Notes: a model not told the origin generated them from the letters alone. A stretch of 64,000 bases of DNA from DATAXI01 sp036266845 (GCA_036266845.1 DATAXI010000071.1:1-64000); one strand, 5' to 3'; shown: positions 18,463-27,747, counted from the stretch's first letter. Program-made: numbers and translations.

Positions 18463-19734
18463 CTACACCACCCAGCGGCGAATCTCTTCCTCGTTCTTGA
18501 ATGGCCCGACGACCGCCAGCCCCAGCCGGGCGCGGTTCAGGCAATGGCACGCGACGGAGCGCACATCCTCCGGCGTCACCGCCATGAGCCGCCGCTCGAT
18601 TTGCGACGGCTCAAAGACCTTGCGGTACCCGAGGATCGATTCGCCCATGAACATCATTTGGTTGGTGGTGCTCTCGAGGCCCAGTTGCGTCTGGCCGACC
18701 GTGTAATCCTGCGCTTTCCGCAGTTCCTGCTTCCCGGGCGCTTTTTTGCAGATGCTCTCGATCTCGCGAAAGATCATCTTCACCGCTTTCTGCAACTTCG
18801 CCGTGTCCAGGCCCGCGTAGATATTGATCACCCCGGCATCGGAAAGCGCCACCATTCCCGTCTGGACGGAGTAGCAGAAGCCATATTGCTCCCGCAGCCG
18901 CTGGAAGAGCCGGGAGCTCATGTTCTCACCCAGGATAACGGAGAGCAGCTTCAGCGCGAATCGCCGCTCGTCCGACCGCCCAAAGGCGTAAAAGCCCATC
19001 GCCAGATGCGTCTGCTCCGTCGGCTGGCTCACCAGGGATACCTTGGGCTTGCCGTGGGAAAAATTCCCCCGGCGGCACCGGGGCGCCCGTCCGCTGGGCA
19101 GCCGCTCCAGCCGCTTACCCATTTCCTTCATCAATTGCTCGTGGGTCACATTCCCCGCCGCCGTGATGACTGTGGTGCTGCCGTTGTAATTCTCCGCCAG
19201 GAAGCGTTTCAGCTTGGCGCGGTCCAGCTTTGCGATGCTCTCCACCGTGCCGGTCAGCGGCTGGCCGAGCGGGTGCTTGGGCCACATCGTCTCTGAGAGC
19301 AACTCCTGGGCGTGCTGCGCCGGGTTGTCCCGGTACATCATGATCTCTTCCCGGATGACCTCCCGCTCCCGCTCGATCTCCTGTTCCTCCAGGGTCGAGT
19401 TCAAATACATGTCCGAGAGCACGTCGCACAGCATCCCGAAGTGTTTGCCCGCGGACTTCGCATAATAGCAGGTATGGTCCTCCGTCGTGAACGCGTTGAG
19501 GTAGCCGCCCAGCCCTTCCACCTCCTCCGTGATCTGCCGGGCTGTCCGCTTCCGGGTGCCCTTGAATATCAGATGTTCAATGAAATGAGAAATCCCGCTG
19601 ACGGCTTCCTTCTCGAAACGCCCGCCCACGCCGGCCCACAGCCCTAGCGCAACGCTCTGCATATGAGGCATTTGAAATGATGCGAGGCGGATTCCGTTAC
19701 TGAGTTTTGAAATTTGGTACTGCATTAACTGCAA
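18463..19734 (-). CDS. M16 family zinc metallopeptidase (processing-protease-like)
   Basis: The 423-residue protein is a pitrilysin/mitochondrial-processing-peptidase-like enzyme. The inverted zinc motif HxxEH is intact in GISHFIEHLIFKGTRKRTA (about residues 50-54), and the distal Glu region is present in LEEQEIEREREVIREEI. The second, inactive-type M16 domain occupies the C-terminal half, with the substrate-binding RLFQRLREQYGFCYSV segment. It follows ispD with a 2-bp gap on the same strand, so yqeY, ispD and this gene probably form one transcript. The physiological substrate cannot be inferred. Confidence 0.93.
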   Translation of the reverse strand: MQLMQYQISKLSNGIRLASFQMPHMQSVALGLWAGVGGRFEKEAVSGISHFIEHLIFKGTRKRTARQITEEVEGLGGYLNAFTTEDHTCYYAKSAGKHFGMLCDVLSDMYLNSTLEEQEIEREREVIREEIMMYRDNPAQHAQELLSETMWPKHPLGQPLTGTVESIAKLDRAKLKRFLAENYNGSTTVITAAGNVTHEQLMKEMGKRLERLPSGRAPRCRRGNFSHGKPKVSLVSQPTEQTHLAMGFYAFGRSDERRFALKLLSVILGENMSSRLFQRLREQYGFCYSVQTGMVALSDAGVINIYAGLDTAKLQKAVKMIFREIESICKKAPGKQELRKAQDYTVGQTQLGLESTTNQMMFMGESILGYRKVFEPSQIERRLMAVTPEDVRSVACHCLNRARLGLAVVGPFKNEEEIRRWVV

Positions 19735-19736
19735 GA

Positions 19737-20420
19737 TTAAATTGCCGCTCTGGAGGCAAGCACATGCTCTGCCAACTCGAGATCGCGGGGGATGGTTATT
19801 TTAAAGTTCCATTCGTCATTGCGCAACAAGGCGATATTCACGCCCAGTTTCTGCACCGCCGAAACCTCGTCGGTCACCAATTCTCCGGCGCCAATGACCG
19901 CCGCATAGGCCTGCAGGATGATGGGGGTGGAAAATATTTGTGGCGTCTGCATGGCCCACAGCCCGCAGCGCTCCACGCTGGCGGTGACATGCCCTTTGTC
20001 GTCGGCCCGTTTCACGGTATCCGGGATTGGCGAGGCCACGCAGGCCGCCCCGGAGTTGCGGGCCATCTCGAGGCATTGGCGGATGACAGCCGGCGTGGTC
20101 AGGGGGCGCGCCCCGTCATGGATGGCCACATACGCCGCCCGCCCGTTGACCGCCTGCAAACCGCCCCAGACGGAAAAATGACGCTCAGCCCCGCCCTCCA
20201 CCAGGCGCTTCACCTTGGTCCATCCTTCGGAAGCGATGAGCCCCTCGATGGGCGCCTTCTGCTCCGGGCGGATCACGAGGACGATCTCCCCGATCTCCGG
20301 CGTGCTTTCAAACGCCGCCACCGAGTGCGCCAGGACCGGTTTCCCCCCCAGCGAGGCGAAGAGCTTGTCAAAGCCCATCCGCCGGCTGCTGCCCGCCGCG
20401 ACGATAACCGCGGAGACCAT
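19737..20420 (-). CDS. ispD: 2-C-methyl-D-erythritol 4-phosphate cytidylyltransferase
   Basis: IspD makes CDP-methylerythritol in the non-mevalonate isoprenoid pathway. The 227-residue protein has the nucleotide-binding N-terminus VSAVIVAAGSSRRMGFDKLF, the Asp-containing VAIHDGARPLTTP, and PIPDTVKRADDKGHVTASVE followed by LWAMQTPQIF, all IspD signatures. The start ATG at 20420 overlaps the yqeY stop by one base (TGATG), and the stop is 2 bp from the M16 peptidase start. No ispF is fused or adjacent. Confidence 0.96.
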   Translation of the reverse strand: MVSAVIVAAGSSRRMGFDKLFASLGGKPVLAHSVAAFESTPEIGEIVLVIRPEQKAPIEGLIASEGWTKVKRLVEGGAERHFSVWGGLQAVNGRAAYVAIHDGARPLTTPAVIRQCLEMARNSGAACVASPIPDTVKRADDKGHVTASVERCGLWAMQTPQIFSTPIILQAYAAVIGAGELVTDEVSAVQKLGVNIALLRNDEWNFKITIPRDLELAEHVLASRAAI

Positions 20421-20872
20421 CAGGGAAGTTGCCGCTGGACCTCCTGGCTCAGCGTCTTTCCATCTGCCCGCCCTGCCGCCTTGGTCTGGACGATCTTCAT
20501 TACCGCGCCCATCTGCGCCTTTGAAGTCGCTCCCGATTCCGCAATCGCCTCCGCCACCAGCTTCGTGATCTCCTCCGGGCCAAAGGGTTGCGGCAGGTAC
20601 GCGTTCAGCATCCCAAGCTCCAGCTTTTCAGTCTCCGCGAGGTCGGGCCGGTTCCCTTTCTCAAACCCTTCAATGGAATCCTGCCGCTGCTTGGCCTGCT
20701 TGCGCACCACGGCTATCGCCTCGGCGTCGTCCAGTTGGCCCGTGGCCCCATATTTCTCGATTGCCGCGTTCTTGAGCGCGGATTTCAGCATGCGCAGCAC
20801 GTTCAGCCGCTGGCTGTCCCGGGCCTTCATCGCTTCCTTCAGATCGTTGTCGATTCGCTCCTGAAAAGTCAT
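20420..20872 (-). CDS. GatB/YqeY domain protein
   Basis: The 150-residue protein matches the YqeY family: TFQERIDNDLKEAMKARDSQ at the start, LNVLRMLKSALKNAAIEKYG, and the C-terminal tail-like domain LELGMLNAYLPQPFGPEEI to KTLSQEVQRQLP. This domain also occurs at the end of GatB amidotransferase subunits, where it contacts tRNA; the free-standing role is not well defined. The ATG at 20872 gives the canonical start; an ATG at 20893 is in frame but adds unlikely residues. First gene of the yqeY-ispD-M16 run. Confidence 0.92.
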   Translation of the reverse strand: MTFQERIDNDLKEAMKARDSQRLNVLRMLKSALKNAAIEKYGATGQLDDAEAIAVVRKQAKQRQDSIEGFEKGNRPDLAETEKLELGMLNAYLPQPFGPEEITKLVAEAIAESGATSKAQMGAVMKIVQTKAAGRADGKTLSQEVQRQLP

Positions 20873-20968
20873 AGGGGGTGCTACCTTACGCAAAAATCCG
20901 AATTACAAAACCGGAATTTATCGGGCCGTTCTTGCGGGACCTTTGGAGTTTGGTGGAGATTGGACCCT

Positions 20969-22834
20969 GTGGCTTCCGAATCCGCGCCCCCCTCCCGAAG
21001 AACGAACTGGCTCAAACTGACCGCCGCGCTGGCCGTCGCCGCGGCCATGATTGCCGCCTACTCCAACCATTTCCACAATGGCTTCCACTTCGATGATGCG
21101 CACACCATCGTCAATAACGGCTTCATTCGCGATCTCCGCTTCATCCCGCGCTTCTTCACGGACGCGTCCACTTTCAGCGCGCTGCCCTCGAATCAATCCT
21201 ACCGCCCCATTGTCTCGACAACGCTGGCTGTCGATTACTGGCTGGGCAATGGCGTGAGGCCCTTCTGGTTTCATGTCTCGAATTTCGCAACCTTCCTGGC
21301 CGGCGCCTTCCTGCTCGGCCTGCTGGTGCACCGGCTGCTCGATGGCCGCCATCCGTGGCTCGCCCTGCTCGCCGCCGCGGCCTATGGCCTGCTGCCGGGC
21401 AATGCGGATACGGTCAATTACATCATCGCCCGCTCGGATTTGCTCTCCACGCTCGGCGTGATCGCCGGGTTTGCCATCTACGCCCTGTGGCCCCGTTTGC
21501 GCCCATGGCAGCTTTACCTGATGCCCGTCGCGCTCGGCATGCTGGCCAAGCCGGTTGCGGCCATCTTTGCTCCGCTCTTCGCGCTGTACGTTCTCTGTTT
21601 CGGCATTCGGCGTCCCGTGTGGAGATATCTCGCGGAGATTCTCCCGGCATTCCTGGTGTGCGGCGCGATGACGCTCTTCATCCAAAAAATGACGCCGCAT
21701 AGCTGGGTTGCCGGCTCGGCGGAAAGCGGGCCATACCTCGCCACACAGCCCTACGTCGCGCTGCTTTACTTCCAGACCTTCTTCCAGCCGCGCGGCCTCT
21801 CGGCGGATTACGATCTCACCCCGCTCGCCCATGCCGGGGATCCCCGCCTCTGGGCCGGCGCCGCCTTCGGCATGGTCCTGCTTGCGGGGGGAATCGTTGC
21901 GGCTGCGTTTCGCCGCACGCGCGTCATTGGCTTTGGGCTGCTTTGGTTTTTCATCGCGCTGCTGCCCACCGCGCTCTTCCCGCTGGCGGAGGTGATCAAT
22001 GACCACCGCGCATCGCTTGCCTACATGGGTCTCGTCATCGCGCTGGCCGGCGCGGTCGCGCTCCTGCCGGCATGGGGCATCCGTCTCGCCGCCGCCGCCG
22101 CCGTGTGCGCGCTCGCCATTGCCGGCACGGCCACCTGGCGGCGCAATGAGGTCTGGAAGAATGACCTCACGCTCTGGCAGGACGCCGTCCTCAAAGGTCC
22201 CGGCAACGGACGCGCCCGCATGAACTACGGCGCCGCCCTCATGGGCCAGGGCAAATTGCAGCAGGCGCTGGCCCAGTTCCAGCAGGCAAAAATCGCCACC
22301 CCGTTTTACCCCGTCCTCTATGTGAACCTCGCCATTGACGAGGCCGCGCTCGGCCGGCAGGCCCAGGCGAGTCATGATTTTCAGACCGCTCTCCAGCTCG
22401 GCCCGGCGATTCCCGATAGCCATACCTACTACGCCCGCTGGCTGCTGGAGCAAGGCCGCCGCGATGAGGCCGCGGCCCAGGCTCGCGAAGCGCTGAAACT
22501 GAGTCCCGCCGACTTTGGCGCCCAGATCCTTCTCGCCCGCATCCAGGCAGCGCCCTCGTCCCTCAGCCCGGAGATGCTTCTATCCCAGAGCCTCGCCGAG
22601 TTCCGCGCCGGCCATTACCTCCAGTCCATCGGCGCCGCCCAGCGCGCCCTTCAAATGCGCCCCGGTTACGCTGAAGCGTACAACAACATTGGCGCTTCCT
22701 GGAACTCCCTGGGCCGCTACGATCTCGGCGCCGCCGCCTGCCAGCAAGCCCTCCGCCTCAATCCCCAATTCACCCTCGCGCGGAACAACCTGGCCTACGC
22801 CCTCCAGATGGCGGCGGCTGCGCGGAAGAAGTAG
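20969..22834 (+). CDS. TMTC-like multi-pass membrane protein with C-terminal TPR repeats
   Basis: The start is probably the GTG at 20969 (VASESAPPSRRTNWLKL), with GGAG about 10 bases upstream; the open frame runs further 5' across the divergent yqeY gene. The ~621-residue product has roughly ten membrane segments. An acidic pair after the first helix (NGFHFDDAHTIVNNGFIRD) is followed by SYRPIVSTTLAVDYWLG and GNADTVNYIIARSDLLSTLG, the pattern of GT-C type TMTC/O-mannosyltransferase-like proteins. The last ~240 residues are TPR units (GNGRARMNYGAALMGQGKLQ; GYAEAYNNIGASWNSLGRYD). It likely acts in protein or glycan modification at the membrane, but the donor and acceptor are unknown. A second such gene lies at 60377. 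Confidence 0.8.
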   Translation: MASESAPPSRRTNWLKLTAALAVAAAMIAAYSNHFHNGFHFDDAHTIVNNGFIRDLRFIPRFFTDASTFSALPSNQSYRPIVSTTLAVDYWLGNGVRPFWFHVSNFATFLAGAFLLGLLVHRLLDGRHPWLALLAAAAYGLLPGNADTVNYIIARSDLLSTLGVIAGFAIYALWPRLRPWQLYLMPVALGMLAKPVAAIFAPLFALYVLCFGIRRPVWRYLAEILPAFLVCGAMTLFIQKMTPHSWVAGSAESGPYLATQPYVALLYFQTFFQPRGLSADYDLTPLAHAGDPRLWAGAAFGMVLLAGGIVAAAFRRTRVIGFGLLWFFIALLPTALFPLAEVINDHRASLAYMGLVIALAGAVALLPAWGIRLAAAAAVCALAIAGTATWRRNEVWKNDLTLWQDAVLKGPGNGRARMNYGAALMGQGKLQQALAQFQQAKIATPFYPVLYVNLAIDEAALGRQAQASHDFQTALQLGPAIPDSHTYYARWLLEQGRRDEAAAQAREALKLSPADFGAQILLARIQAAPSSLSPEMLLSQSLAEFRAGHYLQSIGAAQRALQMRPGYAEAYNNIGASWNSLGRYDLGAAACQQALRLNPQFTLARNNLAYALQMAAAARKK

Positions 22835-22954
22835 CGGCCCATCCGCCAGGGCGATCAGCACACCGAGTGGTTCCCCGGCGCCCAGACTTAGAGCATTGTC
22901 CCCGGCTCCGCGCCCGCTTCGGGTTGGCGATAGCGGCTGAGATACGGCAAAGCC

Positions 22955-23809
22955 TCAATCCCTGAACACCACGGTCTTTTTCCCATGGATCAGGACCCGG
23001 TCGTGAATGTGGTAGCGCACCCCGCGCGCCAGCGCCAGCCGCTCGCAATCGCGCCCCAGCCGCAGCATATCCTCGGGCGAGTGGAAATGTTCCACCCGCA
23101 CCACCTCCTGGTCGATGATCGGCCCTTCATCCAGCACCTTCGTTACGTAATGGCAGGTGGCCCCGATCAGCTTTACCCCGCGGTCATACGCCCGGCGGTA
23201 AGGATTCGCCCCCACGAATGAGGGGAGAAACGAGTGGTGGATATTGATGATGCGTCCCGGCCACGCATCGCACACCTCCGGCGGGATGATCTGCATGTAG
23301 CGGGCCAGCACCACCAGGTCTATCGCGTGCTCCTCCAGCAGCGCCGCCGTCCGCCCCAGGCCCGCCGCCTTGTTCTCCGCATCCACCGGCACATGCTCAA
23401 ACCGCAGCCCCTCCCGCTCCACCATCTCGCGAAAATCCTCGTGGTTGGAGATCACCACCGGAATCTCCATCGGCATCTCGCCCGCCTTCCACCGCCATAG
23501 CAGGTCTGCCAGGCAATGCCCCAGCTTGCTTACCAGGATGGCCACCCGCATCCGCGCCTGGTCCTCGCGCAGCGTCCACTCCGCCTCCAGCTCCTTAGCC
23601 AGCGGGGAGAATGCTTTCCGCAGCCCCGCGGTATCCAGCGCCAGAGTCCCCGTATCAATTGCCATCCTCGCAAAAAACCACCCGGAGATCGGGTCCGTAA
23701 ACTGGTGCACCTCCAGCAAATTGCCTCCGTGGAATGCCACGAACGCCGTGAGCCGCGCCAGCAGCCCCACGCGATCCGGACAGGCCAGTTTCAAAAGCGT
23801 TACACCCAT
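22955..23809 (-). CDS. purU: Formyltetrahydrofolate deformylase
   Basis: PurU hydrolyses 10-formyltetrahydrofolate to formate and tetrahydrofolate. From the ATG at 23809 the protein is 284 residues, close to E. coli PurU; the open frame to 23857 adds 16 unlikely residues. An N-terminal ACT domain (LLKLACPDRVGLLARLTAFV, ISGWFFARMAI) precedes a formyltransferase-like domain with VVISNHEDF, VVLARYMQII, the catalytic IINIHHSFLPSFVGANPY and GATCHYVTKVLDEGPIIDQE. It is monocistronic, on the minus strand next to the glycosidase-like gene. Confidence 0.95.
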   Translation of the reverse strand: MGVTLLKLACPDRVGLLARLTAFVAFHGGNLLEVHQFTDPISGWFFARMAIDTGTLALDTAGLRKAFSPLAKELEAEWTLREDQARMRVAILVSKLGHCLADLLWRWKAGEMPMEIPVVISNHEDFREMVEREGLRFEHVPVDAENKAAGLGRTAALLEEHAIDLVVLARYMQIIPPEVCDAWPGRIINIHHSFLPSFVGANPYRRAYDRGVKLIGATCHYVTKVLDEGPIIDQEVVRVEHFHSPEDMLRLGRDCERLALARGVRYHIHDRVLIHGKKTVVFRD

Positions 23810-23867
23810 GGCATTCAGTAAACGCCCGTCTCTATCCTGCCGCCGCGCCGCCCGCAAGCGTGGGGAT

Positions 23868-25442
23868 TTATTGGATTTCCGCCGGGCTGTCTCGCTTCGT
23901 CACCGTCACGTCCCGGATGGAGTATTTGTCGTATTGATCGCCGTCGGAATCGAGGCAGAACTCGTAGGCCCACATCCCCACAAATTCATCGTCATCGATC
24001 TTCCAACTCATCGTGTGCCATTGCCCATCGCCCGGCACCGTGTACCAGCCGCTGTTCTTGAATCCGCTGGTCGATTCATAACGCAGCTTGAAGCCCGCAT
24101 TCCGCGCCGGATCATCCCGCCGCACCGTCACGCGAATCTCGATCGGCTCCGGCGTGTAGGTCAGGAAAGCCGGATCCACGTAAAACGCCGTGCGGGAGAG
24201 CGCGCGCAGGCCGTGCCCGCCATCCGGCGCGCCCTGGATCAGCGAGACGGACTTCGCCTCCGAGTAATCCCCGCCAAACCCCAGCGGAACCTTCACCGCT
24301 CCATCCGCGCCCATGCCCAGGATTAACACTGACGAGCTGGTTACATCGCGCGCCGCGGTTTGCTCATTTTTGCCGGTAATCGGGTCCACAAAATCGAGCG
24401 CCCGGCCTGATTGCACGCGGAATGGCGCATCCCGGCGCGCCCATTCGATCCACACGATTCGCCCGCCGGCGCCCCGGAAGCAAAAGCTGCATGGATCGTG
24501 CGGGTTGCGTCCCAGGTATTCCGGGCGTTCGCCCAGGTATTGGATCATCTGCGCCATCGCGGTATAGGCCGGGCGGGCCCTGCCTTTCGCATCCAGCAAT
24601 CCCATTGGCCCGCTGTCTCCGTCCATGCCCTCGAACCACTCGATGCACTCGACCCCCTGCGCAATGCCCAGCGTGTACGCTTTCACCAGCGCCTGCGCCT
24701 GGGTATCCTCCCCTTTGCGCGCATCGCAGCCGATTTCCGTAAAGATGATGGGCACATTCTCCCGTGCCGGGTCCTGGGCCGCCAGCATCTTGCGCACCGC
24801 CGGCACAATGTTGAGGAACCCGGGCTCGTAGCCGGCGCAATCGGCCACGGCATCCAGCGCCTCATAGGGATGCAGCACCACAAAGTCGAAGTGATCCTTT
24901 GCCCCCGCCTGGATGGCGCGCTCCAGATAATTCACATCCACGGATTTCGCCGCGAGGCCCACCTTGCAGCCGGGATCGATGCCATGCGCCGCGTCATACG
25001 CGCTGACGACGATCTTTGCGTAATCCGCCGGTGTCTGGTCGCGCCCGGTGAAGTTCGGCGGCTCGTTCCACACCTCCCAATATTGGATGCGTCCGCCGGC
25101 CTTTTTCACCCAATCGGCCACATAAGCGGACCAGGCCGGGATATCCTGGACCGGCAAGCGGCCTGGCGCGTCCACCGCATCCCCGGGCGGCGTGCCAAGC
25201 AGCAATCCGCCAAATTGAATGTGATAACCCGCCAGATAATCCATTTGTCCCGGTGCGGCTGTCCGCATCATTCGGATCCCGATCGCCGCCATTTGCGGGA
25301 TCCACGGCGCGAGATTGCGCCCTGTGCGTGAATCGCCGCCGATCCCGAACACCGCCGGAAACTGCCCCCGCGCGGAAAACTGGAACAGGAGCAAACAGAG
25401 CAAGCAGAGAAGGCCGGCGCCCGGCCATCCGGTTTTTCTCAT
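23868..25442 (-). CDS. Secreted clan GH-A glycoside hydrolase-like protein
   Basis: The ATG at 25442 opens a signal peptide (GAGLLCLLCLLLFQFSARG). The ~524-residue protein has a TIM-barrel-like N-terminal part with the clan GH-A acid/base Glu in YWEVWNEPPNF (about residue 127) and a candidate nucleophile Glu in VPIIFTEIGCD (about residue 236). The order resembles GH39 and similar families. The C-terminal ~150 residues look like a beta-sandwich (GFKLRYESTSGFKNSGWYTV). Such enzymes act on plant or algal polysaccharides outside the cytoplasm; substrate cannot be assigned. It lies divergent from the thioredoxin-like gene. Confidence 0.8.
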   Translation of the reverse strand: MRKTGWPGAGLLCLLCLLLFQFSARGQFPAVFGIGGDSRTGRNLAPWIPQMAAIGIRMMRTAAPGQMDYLAGYHIQFGGLLLGTPPGDAVDAPGRLPVQDIPAWSAYVADWVKKAGGRIQYWEVWNEPPNFTGRDQTPADYAKIVVSAYDAAHGIDPGCKVGLAAKSVDVNYLERAIQAGAKDHFDFVVLHPYEALDAVADCAGYEPGFLNIVPAVRKMLAAQDPARENVPIIFTEIGCDARKGEDTQAQALVKAYTLGIAQGVECIEWFEGMDGDSGPMGLLDAKGRARPAYTAMAQMIQYLGERPEYLGRNPHDPCSFCFRGAGGRIVWIEWARRDAPFRVQSGRALDFVDPITGKNEQTAARDVTSSSVLILGMGADGAVKVPLGFGGDYSEAKSVSLIQGAPDGGHGLRALSRTAFYVDPAFLTYTPEPIEIRVTVRRDDPARNAGFKLRYESTSGFKNSGWYTVPGDGQWHTMSWKIDDDEFVGMWAYEFCLDSDGDQYDKYSIRDVTVTKRDSPAEIQ

Positions 25443-25610
25443 TTCGTTTTCAGGTGCGCGACCGGTCATGTTCGATCATTCGTCATGGGCGGATGTTCAC
25501 CCATTCTTTCACAATTCGCCATTGATTCAGTGGTTCCAGAATTGGGAAGGTTTTTTTAATGGCGGCGCTTGCTTCGCCCGGCTCATAATTCATTTTTTCA
25601 TCATTATTCC

Positions 25611-26162
25611 ATGGCTCTTACCTCTTCCATGCTTCCGCTCGGCACCGCCGCGCCGGACTTTCGCCTTCCCGATGTCACCACTGGCCGCCTCACCACCCTG
25701 GCCGATTTTTCCGACAAGGAGGCGCTGCTCGTCATGTTCATCTGCAAGCATTGCCCCTACGTTGTCCATGTGCTGCCGGAGCTTACCCATCTGGGTCTCG
25801 ATTATGCCGGCTGCACTCTCGGCATCGTCGCGATTTCCTCCAACGATCCCATTGCCTACCCCGACGATGCTCCCGAGCGCCTGAAGCGCATGGCCGCCGA
25901 GGCCGACTTCCAGTTCCCCCTCCTCTTCGATGAATCGCAGGATGTCGCCCGCGCTTACGATGCCATCTGCACCCCGGATTTCTTCCTCTTCGACGCCGAG
26001 CGCAAGCTCGTCTATCGCGGCCAGCTCGACGACTCCCGTCCCAACCGTGGCGCCGCCGATGGCAAAGACCTTCGCGCAGCCATCGAAGCCGTCCTGAGCG
26101 GCGATCCCGTTCCCCCGCTTCAAAAGCCCAGCACCGGCTGCGGCATCAAGTGGCGCAAGTAG
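25611..26162 (+). CDS. Thioredoxin-like / AhpC-TSA fold protein
   Basis: The 183-residue protein starts at the ATG at 25611 (ALTSSMLPLGTAAPDFRLPD). It has the thioredoxin fold of the AhpC/TSA-ResA type: the redox motif CKHC in LLVMFICKHCPYVVHVLPEL, then GIVAISSNDPIAYPDDAPER, the cis-Pro region AICTPDFFLFDAERKLVYRG, and a C-terminal PSTGCGIKWR with another Cys. No signal peptide is visible, so it is probably cytoplasmic, with a likely role in thiol redox or peroxide handling. It is a single gene, convergent with the SPFH gene. Confidence 0.88.
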   Translation: MALTSSMLPLGTAAPDFRLPDVTTGRLTTLADFSDKEALLVMFICKHCPYVVHVLPELTHLGLDYAGCTLGIVAISSNDPIAYPDDAPERLKRMAAEADFQFPLLFDESQDVARAYDAICTPDFFLFDAERKLVYRGQLDDSRPNRGAADGKDLRAAIEAVLSGDPVPPLQKPSTGCGIKWRK

Positions 26163-26326
26163 TGATGCCCTGGGGTATGGCATCGCAAGGAACATTGTGA
26201 CCGCTCCGCGGTCTGGCAAGTGACGTTCCGGGGGCGGCGCGGGCGGATCGCGCTCCCCGGGAACATCGATTCAAGATCGTCGGGCAACGCCGCGGCCGAG
26301 GCGGCGGCTTCACTTCCGCGCGTCCA

Positions 26327-27307
26327 TCACTGCCCCGGCGTGGCTGCGGGCGCGGCCGCGGGCATGGAGAGCTTTGAGACATCGATGAGCGGCATCACGC
26401 CGCTGCTTGCGCCGTTGGTGAACATCGGCAGGCGCCCGTCCCAGCGCTGCAATTGCTCATACTGGATGAGCGCCGGCGTGATGCTCTTTGAGAGCAAATC
26501 ATTCGCGGCGGCCTGCGCCTTGGCCTTGGTCAGCGTCGCCTGTGCATCGCCTTCCGCCTGTGCTTTCACGGCATTGGCCTGGCCGGTGGCCTGCGCGACA
26601 TCCTGCTGAGCTTTCACCTCCGCCTGCGCCAGCAGATACTTCTGCTGCTCGGAGGCCTGCTGCGCCTGGATTTTTTGCGCAAGCGCCTGCTGGAGCGCCT
26701 CTGGCAGATGCACCTCGCGGATGCCGAAGGAAACCAGATTGAGGTGGCGCCGCTCGAATTCCTTCGTCAGCACATCGGTGATTTGCTGGACGATATCGCC
26801 GCGCTTGGTGGAAGTGATCTCCTCCCAGCCGTACTGCGCGCACACCACCGGCACCTGGGAGCGCGTGTATTGGCGCACCACGCTATCCTCCACGGTTTCG
26901 ATGGGCGCGCCGCCCCAGTCGGTATAGAGCGCCGCCGCCTGATCCTGCTCCACCTGGTATTGGATCACGACATCGAGGTTGATCTGCTGGCCCTCGTCGC
27001 TCTGGATCTTGATGGAATCATCGCCCGGACGGGAGCCCTCTCCCTCCGCCTGCACCATGGAGTAGGTCTGGATGGTTACCGGGTATTCCTGGATCGCTTC
27101 CGAGAACGGATTGATAAAGGCCCAGCCGGGATTCAGCGCGCCGGTGGTCACCCGGTGATTGGCCTTGTCGAAAACAATGCCCACGTAGCCGGGCCGGATG
27201 CTGCGCCAGGCGGAGAAGGTGATGACGAGCAGTGCGAGCAGGACCACGGCGGCAATGACCAGGGTGAAGAGTTTGCCAGTCGGGGCGGAATAGGAATTAT
27301 CGGGCAT
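26327..27307 (-). CDS. SPFH/prohibitin (band 7) family membrane protein
   Basis: The 326-residue protein has one N-terminal transmembrane helix (FTLVIAAVVLLALLVITF), an SPFH domain (residues ~35-215, with PGYVGIVFDKANHRVTTGAL and NLVSFGIREVHLPEALQQAL) and an Ala/Gln/Lys-rich coiled coil (residues ~215-285). Prohibitin-like proteins form large ring or cage assemblies that scaffold membrane domains and proteases. A 54-residue single-pass protein lies 39 bp upstream on the same strand and is probably co-transcribed. No FtsH gene is nearby. Confidence 0.92.
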   Translation of the reverse strand: MPDNSYSAPTGKLFTLVIAAVVLLALLVITFSAWRSIRPGYVGIVFDKANHRVTTGALNPGWAFINPFSEAIQEYPVTIQTYSMVQAEGEGSRPGDDSIKIQSDEGQQINLDVVIQYQVEQDQAAALYTDWGGAPIETVEDSVVRQYTRSQVPVVCAQYGWEEITSTKRGDIVQQITDVLTKEFERRHLNLVSFGIREVHLPEALQQALAQKIQAQQASEQQKYLLAQAEVKAQQDVAQATGQANAVKAQAEGDAQATLTKAKAQAAANDLLSKSITPALIQYEQLQRWDGRLPMFTNGASSGVMPLIDVSKLSMPAAAPAATPGQ

Positions 27308-27346
27308 AGGGTGGGTTGGGTCTGTTGGGTTGGGTTGGATTCGGTT

Positions 27347-27511
27347 TCAAATATCGATGGTGGATGGAGGCTTCTTTTTGCCGTTGGCCTTGCGCCGGGG
27401 AAAATGCTCGCGCAACCACCGGATGACGCAGGGAGTCAGGATGCGGCCGATCCACAGGGCGACCACGACAAGCAGGATCGCCACGGCGCCTTCCAGCAAG
27501 GTGGGGCTCAT
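27347..27511 (-). CDS. Small single-pass membrane protein upstream of the SPFH gene
   Basis: The ATG at 27511 gives a 54-residue protein with one transmembrane helix (EGAVAILLVVVALWIGRIL) and a strongly basic tail (RWLREHFPRRKANGKKK). The frame is open further to 27547. It precedes the SPFH gene by 39 bp on the same strand, suggesting a functional partner, perhaps a membrane anchor. I do not recognise the family; it is shorter than the NfeD proteins that often accompany SPFH proteins and lacks their OB-fold domain. Confidence 0.65.
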   Translation of the reverse strand: MSPTLLEGAVAILLVVVALWIGRILTPCVIRWLREHFPRRKANGKKKPPSTIDI

Positions 27512-27683
27512 GAAGCGAGCATATTCCCGGGCCTGATTATAAACCAAGAGGATTGATTATAGGGGAGCTTTCCCCTTCCCGCCGATGGGCATCGCAAATG
27601 GGGATGCAGGAAAGGGTTTGAACTCTGGCGCCGTTGCGCTAACGTTTCCTCCCAAGGTGCAATTTCATCATTCCAGCCGACTT

Positions 27684-27747
27684 ATGCCGCTCCGCGGGCC
27701 GATCGCCTCCATGGCTGGATGCGATGGGCGCGGAGCTTTTTCGGCAT
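27684..27747 (+). promoter_or_regulatory. Highly structured putative RNA leader upstream of leuA
   Basis: The 64-nt segment folds as one long hairpin with four stacked helices: ATGCCG/CGGCAT, CTCCGCG/CGCGGAG, ATCGC/GCGAT and TCCA/TGGA around a TGGC loop, 22 base pairs in all, interrupted by small internal loops and a six-base bulge on the 3' side (CTTTTT). It ends 75 bp before the leuA ATG. A weaker hairpin (GCGGC at 27754 with GCCGC at 27782, enclosing TCCC/GGGA) follows. A 21-codon open frame (ATG at 27684, TAG at 27747-27749) exactly spans the hairpin but is not leucine-rich, so classical attenuation is not obvious. Regulatory role is inferred. Confidence 0.5.
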
